From Chara braunii (taxonomy: Eukaryota; Streptophyta; Charophyceae; Charales; Characeae): 23,373 nucleotides of DNA. Shown here in pieces: positions 9,531 through 17,190 of this stretch. Both the position numbers and the translations under genes were made by a program. Position 1 is the first letter of the stretch, and each line of letters starts with the position of its first letter. Location: positions 8,491,215 through 8,514,587 of the forward strand of contig BFEA01000002.1 in assembly GCA_003427395.1 (NCBI GenBank). Direction: 5' to 3'. The notes under the pieces were generated by a model. That model did not search any database and was not told the origin of the DNA. It saw nothing but the letters and a program-made list of their open reading frames with translations.

Positions 9531-9639
9531 CGCAAATGTTTTTTAGTTTTTTTCTTTGTTTCTTTCAATTACCTGTCAAATGTGGACAGGACGGCCTTTC
9601 AGGCCTTTACTATTGTCATTATAGTATTACCGGGAACCC

Positions 9640-9983
9640 TGTAGCAGCCACATCCGTGCTGAAGCCTCCAATGAGCGAACACGTAGGAGCTGCACCCACC
9701 AGCAGGTGCGATATCTGCTACAGCAGGGGGCTATACCAGGCAGGGGTCAGCTGGTAGCATCAGGACCGAGCTTCGTCGATGGGCGAGTCGCTATGCCTCC
9801 CCTCTGGTCCCCTCCCCCTATGAACATCAGCAGTCTCTGCTGAATGCCACTCCGGGGGGACCAATGGCCTATCTGTAGGTGGCCGGCGCCAAGCTTGCCC
9901 AGGACGGTACATGAGGCCGATGGGAATTGAACCCAAGACCTCCTGAATGCCACTTGCATGCCTTACCAACTGAGCTGGGCCCC
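9640..9983 (-). mobile_element. tRNA-headed SINE-like sequence
   Basis: The tRNA-like head (9913-9983, minus strand) continues without a break into a non-tRNA body running down to roughly 9640 on the minus strand. No poly(A) or target-site duplication was found and the 3' boundary is a guess. A head with clean pol III boxes plus an unrelated body is the usual tRNA-SINE design. Alternatively it is an isolated tRNA pseudogene. Confidence 0.45.
9913..9983 (-). pseudogene. tRNA-like sequence with box A and box B
   Basis: 71 nt, the length of a tRNA. The ends GGGGCCC and CGGCCTC pair at six of seven acceptor positions, one as G-U. Box A AGCTCAGTTGG (9966-9976) and box B GGTTCAATTCC (9923-9933) are intact pol III promoter elements, and the T-arm TGGG/CCCA pairs. 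The anticodon arm does not form five pairs, so no isotype can be given and decoding is unlikely. Confidence 0.7.
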
Positions 9984-10021
9984 GAGTAGGCTTTTTTCCC
10001 GTTTTCCCAACAGCGGGAAAG

Positions 10022-10242
10022 GTGTGGTGCTTTATAGGTGCGTAGAGGGCCTGGCCGGAGCGCGCACCACGTGAAAAGCACAAAAACTATGTAGCGTGTA
10101 TCTGTTCGCGATCCAGGTTAAGTGTGGTGCTTTATAGGTGCGTAGAGGGCCTGGCCGGAGCGCGCACCACGTGAAAAGCACAAAAACTACGTGAAAAGCA
10201 CAAAAACTATGTAGCGTGTATCTGTTCGCGATCCAGGTTAAG
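10022..10242. repeat. 100-bp perfect tandem duplication with nested 20-bp repeat
   Basis: Unit 1 (10022-10121) and unit 2 (from 10122) are identical at an exact 100-bp period. Unit 2 carries an extra copy of CGTGAAAAGCACAAAAACTA. Each unit has a CACGTG palindrome (10068-10073 and 10168-10173), the core of plant G-box elements. The array lies 740-960 bp upstream of the HNH start codon. Identity implies a recent event. Confidence 0.93.
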
Positions 10243-10291
10243 ATGCATTCCCCATTTTACACACCAACCGAGTAGTGCGGCGAGGGCCACA

Positions 10292-10427
10292 CCCACATTC
10301 CACATCCGATTGCTCTCCTCAGACGACATGAGGATACCGACCGTAACAGCCCCGGCGCACCCACATCCCACATCCGATTGCTCTCATCAGACGACATGAG
10401 GATCCCGATCGTAACAGCCCCGGTGCC
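10292..10427. repeat. 68-bp tandem duplication
   Basis: Units 10292-10359 and 10360-10427 share CACATCCGATTGCTCTC, CAGACGACATGAGGAT and GTAACAGCCCCGG, with about six substitutions. Older than the 100-bp duplication beside it. Confidence 0.9.
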
Positions 10428-10472
10428 GACCAAAGAGAGGCGCCAATTCGTCTGAGCGTCAAATGTTACTTT

Positions 10473-10594
10473 GGGCGTAGCCACACCACTCTCGAAATGT
10501 GAAAAAGACAAAAATGTGGCGGGTGCACCTGGCCATGTTCTACGGGGAAGTTCATTCTCATTTTGCACATTTCGACAGTGGTGTGGCGATGTCC
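10473..10594. mobile_element. 122-bp MITE, family GGGCC, upstream of HNH gene
   Basis: The ends are inverted repeats. The left reads GCCACACCACTCTCGAAATG after GGGCGTA; the right reverse complement reads GCCACACCACTGTCGAAATG after GGACATC. The interior (ACAAAAATGTGGCGG..CATGTTCTA) is shared with the element at 15604-17308, which is also 122 bp once its L1 insertion is removed. No clear 3-bp target duplication remains. It sits 384 bp before the HNH ATG. Confidence 0.8.
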
Positions 10595-10599
10595 TGTGC

Positions 10600-10977
10600 T
10601 GAGGATGCCTCACCTGTGTGGTTGCTGACTGGATGTCAGTCCACGTGTCAGCTCCCCGTGACGCCACTGGCGGAGAGGAAAGGGAGGAGGAGCGGGGAGG
10701 GTGGTCGCGCGCGCACTGTCACCACACCTGCCTTCAATTGGCAGGGAGGGAGTTGTAGTAGGAGGAAGGGAGGAAGGGGATACGGGAAGGAGGAGGAGGT
10801 AGTCGTGGTAGTTTAGTAGTAGTCGTAGTAGGAGGAAGAGGTGGAGGTGAAGAGCGAGGAGGAGAGGAGAAAGCGTAGTCGGAAGAGGAGGAGGAGGAGG
10901 AGGAGGAGGAGGAGGAGAGTAGAGAAGAAAGGCGGGGGCGGAACGCGCAGGTTCCGCGCGCTGCTGCAGTAGAAGTC
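10600..10977 (+). promoter_or_regulatory. purine-rich leader / promoter region of the HNH gene
   Basis: No TATA box is visible. An ATTGG (reverse CCAAT) lies at about 10737-10741. From 10780 the plus strand is almost all purine, ending in a (GAG)n array at about 10882-10919. GA-rich 5' leaders are common in plants. The transcription start cannot be placed. Confidence 0.4.
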
Positions 10978-11424
10978 ATGCCCCGCCGCGCTGGCTTATT
11001 TGCGCGGCATGTCCGCGAGCTGGCCGCGGAGCGTCTGGGGAGGGACCGGGACAGGGACAGGGACAGGGACCATTCCCCCCCGCCATCCCGATCCCGCTCG
11101 CCACGTCGGCGCACGAGCGGCCAAATCTCTGCAGCATCAACCTCTGCTGCTGTGGATTTGAAAAAACCCGTTGATGATCGGATACAGGCAGAGGTCCAGG
11201 GATTTGAGGGCAGCGGGTCGGGATGGGAGGACGATCGGGATCGGAGGCCGCGGTCGTTCCCGTATGATGTGAAGGAGGCCTGCTGGCGAAAGGCTGCCGT
11301 TATTCCCGGTCGGGACCCCAGTCGTTGGCGCCGGGACGCCATTGGCAACGCCGTATTTAAGAAGCTCGTGGGTTGTCAGGGCTGCCTCTGTTATGATTAT
11401 GATCATATTATCCCTTACTCCAAG
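10978..11424 (+). CDS. HNH endonuclease-family protein, exon 1 (partial)
   Basis: The first 149 residues look real. Residues 22-30 form an RD dipeptide run and 33-46 an SR/PR-rich stretch (SRSRSPRRR), typical of disordered nuclear proteins. After a variable linker comes CWRKAAVIPGRDPSRWRRDA (residues 102-121), then GNAVFKKLVGCQGCLCYDYD and HIIPYSK. The C-x2-C-x-C cluster (C133, C136, C138) and D142-H143 form the first half of an HNH beta-beta-alpha-metal fold; the Asn and second His lie downstream. HNH proteins with this GCLC..YDHI.P.SK signature are, from memory, known in land plants. The frame would stop two codons after a GT (AAG|GTGCGC at 11422-11430), so I end the exon at 11424 in phase 0, exactly where relatives continue SKGG. 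The ATG is the first in the frame and follows the GA-rich leader. No exon 2 was found in the window. Confidence 0.72.
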
Positions 11425-12030
11425 GTGCGCTGAATGTGGACATCATCCTGCTTCTCTGAGAGCTCTCTGCTCCTCTCCTCTTCCTCCTCCTCCTCCTCCT
11501 CCTCCTCCTCCTCCTCCTCCTCCTCCTCCTCCCCCGACATCCCTCTTTTCCGGCCTCTTCGCCCTCCTCCTCCTCCTCCTCCTCCTCTCCTTGTCGTCTT
11601 CCTCCCTGACTCCATCTTATTCCNNNNNNNNNNNNNNNNNNNNNNNNNNNNNNNNNNNNNNNNNNNNNNNNNNNNNNNNNNNNNNNNNNNNNNNNNNNNN
11701 NNNNNNNNNNNNNNNNNNNNNTCTCCTCCTCTCCTTCTCCTCCTCCTCCTTCTCCTCCTCCTCCTTCTCCTCTCCTTGTGCCAGCGGTTGTACACTGGGG
11801 GGATCTGCGCGCCTTCAATGGGCATCGCTCCACTATACAACATTCTAAATGTATGTGGAGCTGGTAATGGTCCTCATACGTTCGAAATGTCAAATAAACC
11901 GAATGTGTCTTTGGACACAATACGGTCCAGACACATGTAGAGTGTTGTGTAGTTTTGAATTTTGAGGAAATAAATAAATAGAACATAAAGACTGTTGTGT
12001 AGTGGAACAAGGCCAGATGTCCACGTTTGC
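11425..12030 (+). other. presumed intron 1 (start) with assembly gap
   Basis: The sequence begins GTGCGC and becomes a CTC/TCC-rich tract. A run of 98 N at 11624-11721 lies inside the tract. After the gap CTC repeats resume to about 11777, then unique AT-richer sequence follows. No HNH continuation (SKGG..ENCQ-like) was seen in any frame. The next exon is therefore in the gap, far downstream, or beyond the window. Confidence 0.55.
11479..11777. repeat. (CTC)n trinucleotide array interrupted by N gap
   Basis: Near-pure CTC/CCT at 11479-11532, again at 11563-11588, and after the gap from 11722 to 11777. It is complementary to the (GAG)n array at 10882-10919 on the other side of exon 1. The many low-complexity reading frames here reflect composition. 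Confidence 0.95.
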
Positions 12031-12480
12031 ACGCGCTCTTCCTTAGCTTCCTTCTGCTCGTTCTCCCTCTCCACCCACCACCTCCTCCTCCTGCCTCTCT
12101 CTTTTCTCCTTCCCCCCCCCCCCCATCCTTGGCTCCTGCCTGTCTTCCTCCCTCTCCTCCTTCTCCCTTTTCTCTCTCTCTGTCTTTTCCTCCTTTCATC
12201 TCCTTATCGATGCTTGTACGAGCAGTCTATGGTCACTGTTTTTTCACTATCCCTCCCCTACTCTTCTTCTGAACGCGCGCGCTCGCTCGCTCGCTCGCTC
12301 GAGAGAGAAGAGAGAGGAAAAAAAAGGAGGAATCTGACAACGGGAAGTTGCAGTCTTTTTTTTTGTTGCCGTCATTTTGCAAAAACAGAGGGGGAAGGCG
12401 AAGGGAAAAAAAAGGAAAAAAAGCAAAAAGGAAAAAAAGAAAAAAGGAAAAAGGAAAAGGAAAAGGAAAAATTGCGCCCA
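12030..12480. repeat. low-complexity pyrimidine then purine tracts
   Basis: A CT-rich tract with a 14-nt C run (about 12111-12124), a (GCTC)n run near 12280-12300, GA repeats to 12320, then an (A3-8GG)n tract at 12395-12472. No gene. Confidence 0.85.
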
Positions 12481-13018
12481 TTTTGTTGTCATCCTCAGCT
12501 CAGCGCAGAAGGCAAAGAAAGGCGATCTCCTTTTTTTTTAATTTGAAAGGCGATCTCCCGCTGACCTGTGGAGCCATGAGTTTTTCTCTTTTTGTTTCGT
12601 CGGTATCATGCAGGCGATTCTTGTCCAGCCAGCTGATTTTTTTAATTTTATTTTATTTTTCTCAATCGTAGATTTTATTTTTGTTTTTTTGGTCGTAGAA
12701 TTTTGGATGTGGTAACAGGGAAACAAAGGAAAGGAGAAAAGATGAAGCGAGAGGAGGTTATCATCGCCCCCGGAGAGTGTACTCACTCTACCACTATCTT
12801 AAATGTATCTGTCGCATTCAAGGCCAGACGTGGATGTATCTCACCCCATTTACGTCCAGAAATAAGTGAAAAAGGTCCCGGTGTGATCGTGCCCTGAGAA
12901 GGCTGATGGGAATTTGTACCTATGGTGAACCGTAGGCAGAAAAGGATAAAAGGACAAGAAATGCAGGGAGGGCTTTGACAGACTGTTCCGTCGAAGTTTC
13001 AGCGGGTCATATATCTAT
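12481..13018. other. no gene seen
   Basis: AT-rich sequence with T runs, then moderate-complexity DNA. No domain is recognisable in any frame and I could not find an HNH second exon here. Confidence 0.5.
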
Positions 13019-13090
13019 ACAAGTATCTATCTATCTATTTATCAATCTATATATGTCTTCTGCCTACGGTTTACCGGGCAGCTCTGTTTG
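13019..13090. repeat. (TATC)n tract and second copy of the hairpin repeat
   Basis: TATC tetramers at about 13022-13045 precede TGCCTACGGTTTACCGGGCA within 13059-13090, matching 2647-2679 with one base deleted and one substitution. TA repeats follow at 13096-13107. Confidence 0.8.
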
Positions 13091-13204
13091 ACTATAAATA
13101 TATATATGTGACAAGTCATCCTCAGCGTACCTGTCCTATCTGCCGGGGTGGGGGCTCCTCTTCCTGACTGGTCAATAGAATTAAGCGATCAGGAGCAACA
13201 CTAA

Positions 13205-13630
13205 TTGTGTACGTACTAATGTGGACGCGTACGTAGATCCCTACGTCAACATCTACGTGCATGCCCATGTGGACGCCTCCGTGGATGACTAAGTGGATAC
13301 CCAGCCTGGATGCGTACCTGGACGTGGATGCCTACGTGGATGCCTACGTGGATGCCTACGTGGACGTCTCGTACCTGGACGTGAATGCGTACGTGGACGT
13401 CTCGTACCTGGACGTGGATGTCTACGTGGATGCGTACGTGGGCGTCTACGTACCTGGACGTGGATGACTACGTGGATGCGTACGTGGACGTCCACGTACC
13501 TCGACGTGGATGCCTACGTGGACGTCTACGTACCTGGACGTGGATGCCTACGTGGGTACGTACGTGGACGTCTACGCACCTGGACGCAGATGCCTGCGTT
13601 GATGCCTCCTACGTGGATGCCTACGCATTT
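13205..13630. repeat. ACGTGGAYG minisatellite
   Basis: Degenerate 6/12/18-bp units built on TACGTGGATGCC, TACGTGGACGTC and TACCTGGACGTG. The period is a multiple of six, so every frame stays open and VDAY-type peptides appear on translation; these are unlikely to be genes. Dozens of ACGT cores are present. Confidence 0.92.
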
Positions 13631-13820
13631 TTGAGTCCCCGTTCCCTTTCCTGTTCGCCCCTCTTTTCCTGATTTGTCTCTCAAAAATGCGAAGTTTTGG
13701 GGTCCCTGGGTTTGTGTGACCTTGTCACCAGGCCCCTGTTGAACTGCCGCCCAACTTTGCGCCATGCCCTTGGTTGCGCCATTCCCCTGGGCCTCCAATG
13801 CCCTGACCTAGGGACCCCTA

Positions 13821-14028
13821 CTGTCTTCCCCCGAACACAACGCACCCGCACCTTGATATACGAGCTACCGTCTTCCCCCGAACACAACGCACCCTTATTT
13901 TGGCTGTATTGGCTGAAAATATAGCTCGTATACATTCATTTTTAGGGTGCGTTATGTTCGGGGGAAGTCGGTAGCTTTCCGGTCCCGTACAGCCAAAATT
14001 AGGGTGCATTGTGTTGAGGGGAAGACGG
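13821..14028. mobile_element. TA-1 MITE (outer), interrupted by a second TA-1 copy
   Basis: The left end CTGTCTTCCCCCGAACACAA is inverse to the right end, which reverse-complements to CCGTCTTCCCCTCAACACAA. TA precedes the left end (13819-13820); the right flank is GT, so its TA has mutated. Removing the inner insertion (13868-13971 plus one TA) leaves 102 bp, matching the 104 and 106 bp of the other copies. Confidence 0.8.
13868..13971. mobile_element. TA-1 MITE (inner), nested insertion
   Basis: Inverted ends CCGTCTTCCCCCGAACACAA and, reverse-complemented, CCGACTTCCCCCGAACATAA, both followed by CGCACCCT. About 26 of 28 positions match. TA duplications lie at 13866-13867 and 13972-13973. The left subterminal ATTTTGGCTGTA is shared with the outer copy. 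It is the least diverged copy in the window. Confidence 0.85.
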
Positions 14029-14058
14029 GTTGCCCGCAGTACCATGGCCCCCAGCGAA

Positions 14059-14204
14059 GGCCCTCGCCACATTACTCCTGCAATGTGCCACACTACTACT
14101 GCAATGTGCAAATTGGTGCATATATCTTCCGCAAAAAACATCGAAAGATACACCGGCCATAGGTTTTGTCTTGTTCACGTTCTTTCAGTGGTGTGGCTAT
14201 GCCC
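14059..14204 (-). mobile_element. GGGCC-family MITE with duplicated terminal repeat
   Basis: On the minus strand it starts GGGCATAGCCACACCACT (14204 downward), continues with ACAAAAC..ATGGCCGGTG..CATTTGC-like interior shared with 10473-10594, and ends GTGGCGAGGGCC at 14059. The distal terminal unit occurs twice in tandem: CCACATTACTCCTGCAATGTG and CCACACTACTACTGCAATGTG. That explains its 146-bp length against 122 bp in other copies. Confidence 0.72.
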
Positions 14205-14319
14205 AAAGTTGAACTGACACGTTGAAGGGGCATACCAAAAGGGTGTCATGTCCATCAGACACGACCCGTATTGTCAGATTCGGGAGCTGGTGTTGCGACG
14301 CTGATAGAATGATGCCTTA

Positions 14320-14484
14320 GGGCCTCGTCACACCAGTGTCGAAACGAGGAAGTACCAGTACATCTTCCCCAGAACGTGGTCAGATGCATCCGTTACTCTT
14401 CATGGCAATGGATGCATCTGGCCACTCACTGTGGGAACATACAGTCGTACTTTTTTTCATTTTGACGGTGGCGTGGCCAGGCGG
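14320..14484. mobile_element. GGGCC-family MITE with TTA duplication and internal hairpin
   Basis: TTA at 14317-14319 and 14485-14487 flank imperfect inverted ends. The left is GGGCCTCGTCACACCAGTGT; the right reverse-complements to CCGCCTGGCCACGCCACCGT. About 17 of 27 positions match. A 3-bp TWA duplication is characteristic of PIF/Harbinger elements. Confidence 0.7.
14376..14425. repeat. 16-bp stem hairpin
   Basis: GTGGTCAGATGCATCC (14376-14391) pairs with GGATGCATCTGGCCAC (14410-14425), with one G-U type mismatch and an 18-nt loop. It sits at the centre of the MITE. Confidence 0.9.
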
Positions 14485-14616
14485 TTACCCTCTGCTGGTG
14501 GTACCGAACGAAATAGAGAAAAAGCAAAAAAACAAACCCTCTGCTAGTGGTACCAAACGAAATAGAGAAAAAGCAAAAAAAACAAAAATCATGCCCATCC
14601 TACTTGCGTGGACTAA

Positions 14617-15065
14617 GGGCCTCGCCGGACGGTAAGAAAAACGAAACGAAACGGCCTCCTAACTCGCGAGGGCTCTCGAGGCCCTATTTCGCGTTTCTGC
14701 GCTCGCCGCCGGACAGCACACGCGAATATCCACGCAGCCATGCCCTGATGGCAAACGGACAAATGTTTCCCTGAGGCTGGCAACCACTACGCCGACTACG
14801 GTCCAAGAATTTGGACGGACACGGGTTGGACGTTTGCGGTGAACTCGCGAGAATCCACAGGGCCTCCACCATCCTCACCGAGGACCCGTGACTTCTTGCG
14901 CGTTGCAGGCGGGGACGGGTTGTGAACCGGAAAAACCTCGCGAACGGAGAATCTGACAGCGTTCGCGAGTTCTTTCTGACCACAATCGCGTGGGTGCTAT
15001 GCGGCGGTGCGTTCACGAAACGGAATCGTTTTTTTGTTCGTGTTCTCTACCGTCCGGCGAGGCCC
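14617..15065. mobile_element. Harbinger-type MITE E1, 449 bp
   Basis: The 18-bp inverted ends are perfect: GGGCCTCGCCGGACGGTA at 14617-14634 and its exact complement at 15048-15065. TAA lies at 14614-14616 and 15066-15068, the TWA duplication of PIF/Harbinger elements. The interior is GC-rich with no coding potential that I recognise, so it is non-autonomous. Perfect ends imply a fairly recent insertion. Confidence 0.88.
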
Positions 15066-15068
15066 TAA

Positions 15069-15590
15069 GGCTTGGACCCCACTGGCCGGCGGCTGGAAAC
15101 TGGTGTTGGCCATAAAAAATGGCCGACCGTGGTTGGAAACATTCTTCCTTGTTTCATTGGGACCCCACCGCAGGCCGATAGTTTCGGCATTGGAAAAGTT
15201 TGGGCATACCCGAATAGGAAATCGCACTGGGGTGTTTCCCAAAAAGGCAAGCCCGGCGGGGGCTGTGGTCCATGGTCTGCTTGCGCAGCCAATGAAGTGT
15301 CTACAAAACGCCACGTCCAGGCCGATCCTGGAAACTGTTTGACATGCCCCCCCCCCTACTCGTCTGGAGCCGTCCTTGGAAACTGTTTGGAAACTCGTCG
15401 CCAAAAATTTCCAGACCGCGAGCCGAGTAGAAACGCCCCTTCAGCTTTTCCACGACCTCTTTCCAACCGCAGTGGGGTCTGAAATTCCTTTCCGGGCCGA
15501 CTTTCCAGGATGGTTTCCAACACCTGTGGGGTCTGAAAAACACTTCCTCGCCAAAATTTTTCCACGCCGCCAGCCAGTGGGGTCCAAGCC
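15069..15590. mobile_element. Harbinger-type MITE E2, 522 bp
   Basis: The left end GGCTTGGACCCCACTGGC (15069-15086) is the exact complement of the right end (15573-15590). Similarity continues inward for about 13 bp more (CGGCGGCTGGAAA against TGGCGGCGTGGAAA). TAA at 15066-15068 and 15591-15593 flank it; the left TAA is also E1's right duplication. Subterminal TTTCCA/TGGAAA motifs and two GTGGGGTCTGAAA copies recur inside and could be transposase-binding arrays. No transposase is encoded. Confidence 0.88.
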
Positions 15591-16143
15591 TAAATTAGAT
15601 ACCGGGCCTCACTCGAGTTCTTTTTTTTTTTTTTTTTTTTTTTGAATGAAGGTTTGCATTTATTGCCATTTGAACAGATGGAGGGCGGGAATCCTCCACA
15701 AACAACCGGGAAGAGTCTGGGCCATTACCCAGTTTAGGCTCCGTACTGGAAACCGGGTCCAGTGTCCCATCAGTCTGCAAACTCCAAAAGACAAATAGAC
15801 CCAAGGAATCTACCTACAAAAAACAAGTGACTGAGAGCTCAAGACAACAAATGAGCCAAAAGGCAACAGAAGATAAAGAAAGAATCTAGCTACAGAGGTA
15901 AGGGGTTTTGGCAACTCGGGAACCGGCACCAGACAGGATCCAACAGCAATAAAGGATCCAACAGCAATAAAGGATGAAACTAACTAGCCAAATAGCGGGG
16001 TCCGTCTAAAGACGACTCCCCGTTGTCATCAATGCTCCAGCCCTCAACCACAGGCCGATTTCCAATTTTGACTCTGGTGTAACTTTCGTCAGCCGATTGT
16101 CCGCTGCCCAGGTGTTCAAAAACCACAGTAACCCCTTCTTCTG

Positions 16144-16872
16144 TCAGTCTGTTCTAATTATCTGCCTTATCTTCTGCTTAACCGTATTCTGAGCCTGTTC
16201 TGCTGACCAATGTTCTCCTCTGAAAAGCGCATCGTTTCTTCCTTGCCAAATTACTTCCATAATTATCCCTCTGCAAGTGTGAGCAATATACCCCCAACCT
16301 TTCTCATATGGCTTTAAGTTTTCCGCCTTCCCTGTTAAAATCCAGCAGTTGGACCACACAAATGATTGATCTGAAGTCATTCCTGAGAATTTTTTCCAGT
16401 GTCGGCGCCACCACTGCCAAAGTCTCATCGAGACTGGGCAGTGAAGCCAAAGGTGTGGAGTTGTTTCCCATGCCCAGTTACAGCGAGTACATACTGTCGA
16501 GACGTTCGTCTGTCTGGAGGTCAGCCAGGTCGCTGAGGCAACCACTTGTAACGACTGTAACCACAGGAGCGTTGATGTCTTCTGGCTAGTCATTTGCTTC
16601 AACTGGGTCCATAGAGTCTGCAGGTCGGCTGGAGTGAGTATGTTGGGGACGAAGTCATTCCACCGGCGAACCGCTAAGGAAGTAGGAGAGTTAGACAATC
16701 TTTGCCTCTGTATCTCCCTTCCTAGCTTCGTCGTGTAGTGAGCTAGTGGGATTGAGTCCTTCCCCGGCTTCTCTATCTTCCATCCGTACATGAAGGGTTC
16801 TACTTTCTTCAGGGAGAAAGGCAGACCGCCCTGACAATGTTCTTTACCTCTTTTATCTGTGGTGACCCACAA
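16144..16872 (-). pseudogene. L1 ORF2 C-terminus with zf-RVT domain
   Basis: A 242-codon open stretch ends the ORF2. CTRCNWAWETTPHLWLHC holds the zinc ligands C128, C131, H140 and C145 (DNA 16438-16491), followed by the W-rich LWQWWRRHWK helix and an IIMEVIWQGRNDALF segment, the usual order at the ORF2 end in plant L1s. This frame is separated from the upstream ORF2 part (16939-17190) by stops and a shift near 16873-16938, so the copy cannot make protein. The family's RNA needs an active element elsewhere for mobility. Conservation is much better than in the LINE at 5540-8734, so the insertion is younger. Confidence 0.85.
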
Positions 16873-16938
16873 CTTCTTCTAGTCCCTGTACTGAACATAT
16901 GGTCTTCTCTTCCACAAATTTCAGAGGTCTAGTTGAGA

Positions 16939-17190
16939 TCAGATTCTCCTTTGTTCGAGCCGATAGTTTCCACACCTGAATCTTCGTGTCCTGCTGCAGA
17001 TTGGGCCTAGGATTCTCCAAAATTGTTCATCCACTGTCGGGGCTCTCAGCCAGGTGTCCTCTGCTGGTATTGAGACGTCCTTCAACAGGGATTTCCAGTA
17101 CTGTGGGACCGCTGCTTTCAAGGCCTCATAGTGAATCGGTACATTATGTAGCCTCGGTAGACGCATTCTGAGTGTGGCCAGTGGAATCCA
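16939..17190 (-). pseudogene. L1 ORF2 fragment upstream of zf-RVT
   Basis: The frame reads EWIPLATLRMRLPRLHNVP and continues YEALKAAVPQYWKSLL and PTVDEQFWRILG, a connector common between RT and zinc finger in plant L1 ORF2. The open frame extends upstream to 17250, but those residues come from the target duplication and the MITE, not the L1. Confidence 0.75.

Larger units (their letters stand above)
15622..17190 (-). mobile_element. 5'-truncated L1-type LINE with target-site duplication
   Basis: Minus strand: the body begins at 17190 in the post-RT part of ORF2, runs through the zinc-finger region, a roughly 500-bp 3' UTR and an AATAAA signal (15659-15664), and ends in poly(A) (T run 15621-15643). 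The target-site duplication is CTCACTCGAGTTCT (15608-15621) and CTCACTCGACTTCT (17191-17204), 13 of 14 identical. 5' truncation, A-tail and duplication are textbook target-primed reverse transcription. An 18-bp direct repeat (GGATCCAACAGCAATAAA) lies in the UTR at 15938-15973. Confidence 0.9.

Noticed and set aside
10734-11348. 204-codon minus-strand frame over the HNH exon
   Set aside because: Antisense shadow of the GA-rich leader and exon 1, dominated by serine runs. The plus-strand frame carries the real HNH signature.
13261-13672. VDAY/TWTW repeat reading frames on both strands
   Set aside because: They arise from a minisatellite with a period divisible by three. All frames stay open, and codon choice reflects the repeat.
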